This document shows, piece after piece, positions 6,105 through 6,139 of a stretch of 6,139 nt of DNA. Source of the stretch: an uncultured Lachnoclostridium sp. (GTDB taxonomy: Bacteria > Bacillota > Clostridia > Lachnospirales > Lachnospiraceae); contig CATZVV010000120.1 in NCBI GenBank assembly GCA_958425285.1, positions 1-6,139 of the forward strand, written 5' to 3'. A program made the position numbers and the translations under genes. Within the stretch, counting starts at the first letter, position 1; each line of letters starts with the position of its first letter. Below the pieces are notes generated by a model, which saw only the letters and a program-made list of their open reading frames with translations, ran no database searches and had not been told where the DNA came from.

Positions 6105-6133
6105 AGTATAAGCGATAATTAAAAAATGTGCAA
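6105..6133 (-). promoter_or_regulatory. Promoter of the antisense RNA
   Basis: On the minus strand, TTGCAC (complement of 6128-6133) and TATACT (complement of 6105-6110) are separated by exactly 17 bases. They match the housekeeping consensus at four of six and five of six positions. This is the best-formed promoter in the window, as expected for an antitoxin RNA that must outnumber its target. Confidence 0.7.
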
Positions 6134-6139
6134 GCATTT

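Overview
The window is a low-GC (about 40%) stretch that looks like accessory DNA from a gut-type Clostridia/Lachnospiraceae bacterium. The grounds are strong AGGAGG-type ribosome binding sites, SpaA-type surface proteins, cell-wall-binding repeats joined to Big2 and CAP domains, a VirD2/MobA-like relaxase of the kind found in clostridial conjugative elements, and a holin-like type I toxin. Taxonomy is inferred from gene content only.

Layout. (1) Positions 2-2521 hold the 3' part of a large surface adhesin gene: an acidic disordered segment, a thioester (TQXA) domain and three SpaA/CnaB-like domains, with no sortase motif. The start lies upstream of the window. (2) Positions 2540-2586 hold a long hairpin, probably the adhesin terminator, followed by a possible promoter and a strong RBS. 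(3) Positions 2634-5102 hold a complete secreted 822-residue protein: signal peptide, about ten aromatic cell-wall-binding repeats, five Big2 domains and a C-terminal CAP (SCP/PR-1/YkwD) domain. (4) Positions 5103-5347 contain two back-to-back hairpin terminators (one per strand), an open 3' gene scrap, and a third strong terminator-like hairpin. (5) Positions 5348-5778 hold a broken relaxase with a one-base frameshift between motifs II and III, and a loss of homology just after the HxHxH motif. Its GC is higher than its neighbours (about 55% in one 60-base line, against about 35% in a line of the CAP region). (6) Positions about 5817-6133 form a compact type I toxin-antitoxin-like module: a 29-residue membrane peptide whose ribosome binding site lies inside a hairpin, and a predicted antisense RNA of about 90 nt from the opposite strand that shares a terminator stem with the toxin message.

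Together these look like the cargo and decayed mobilisation end of an integrative or conjugative element. The two exported proteins would act at the cell surface (adhesion and wall association). The relaxase remnant marks a former mobilisation region, and the toxin-antitoxin unit could stabilise the element. The best candidate for a little-described system is the toxin/antisense module at the 3' end. No toxicity or RNA expression can be shown from sequence alone.
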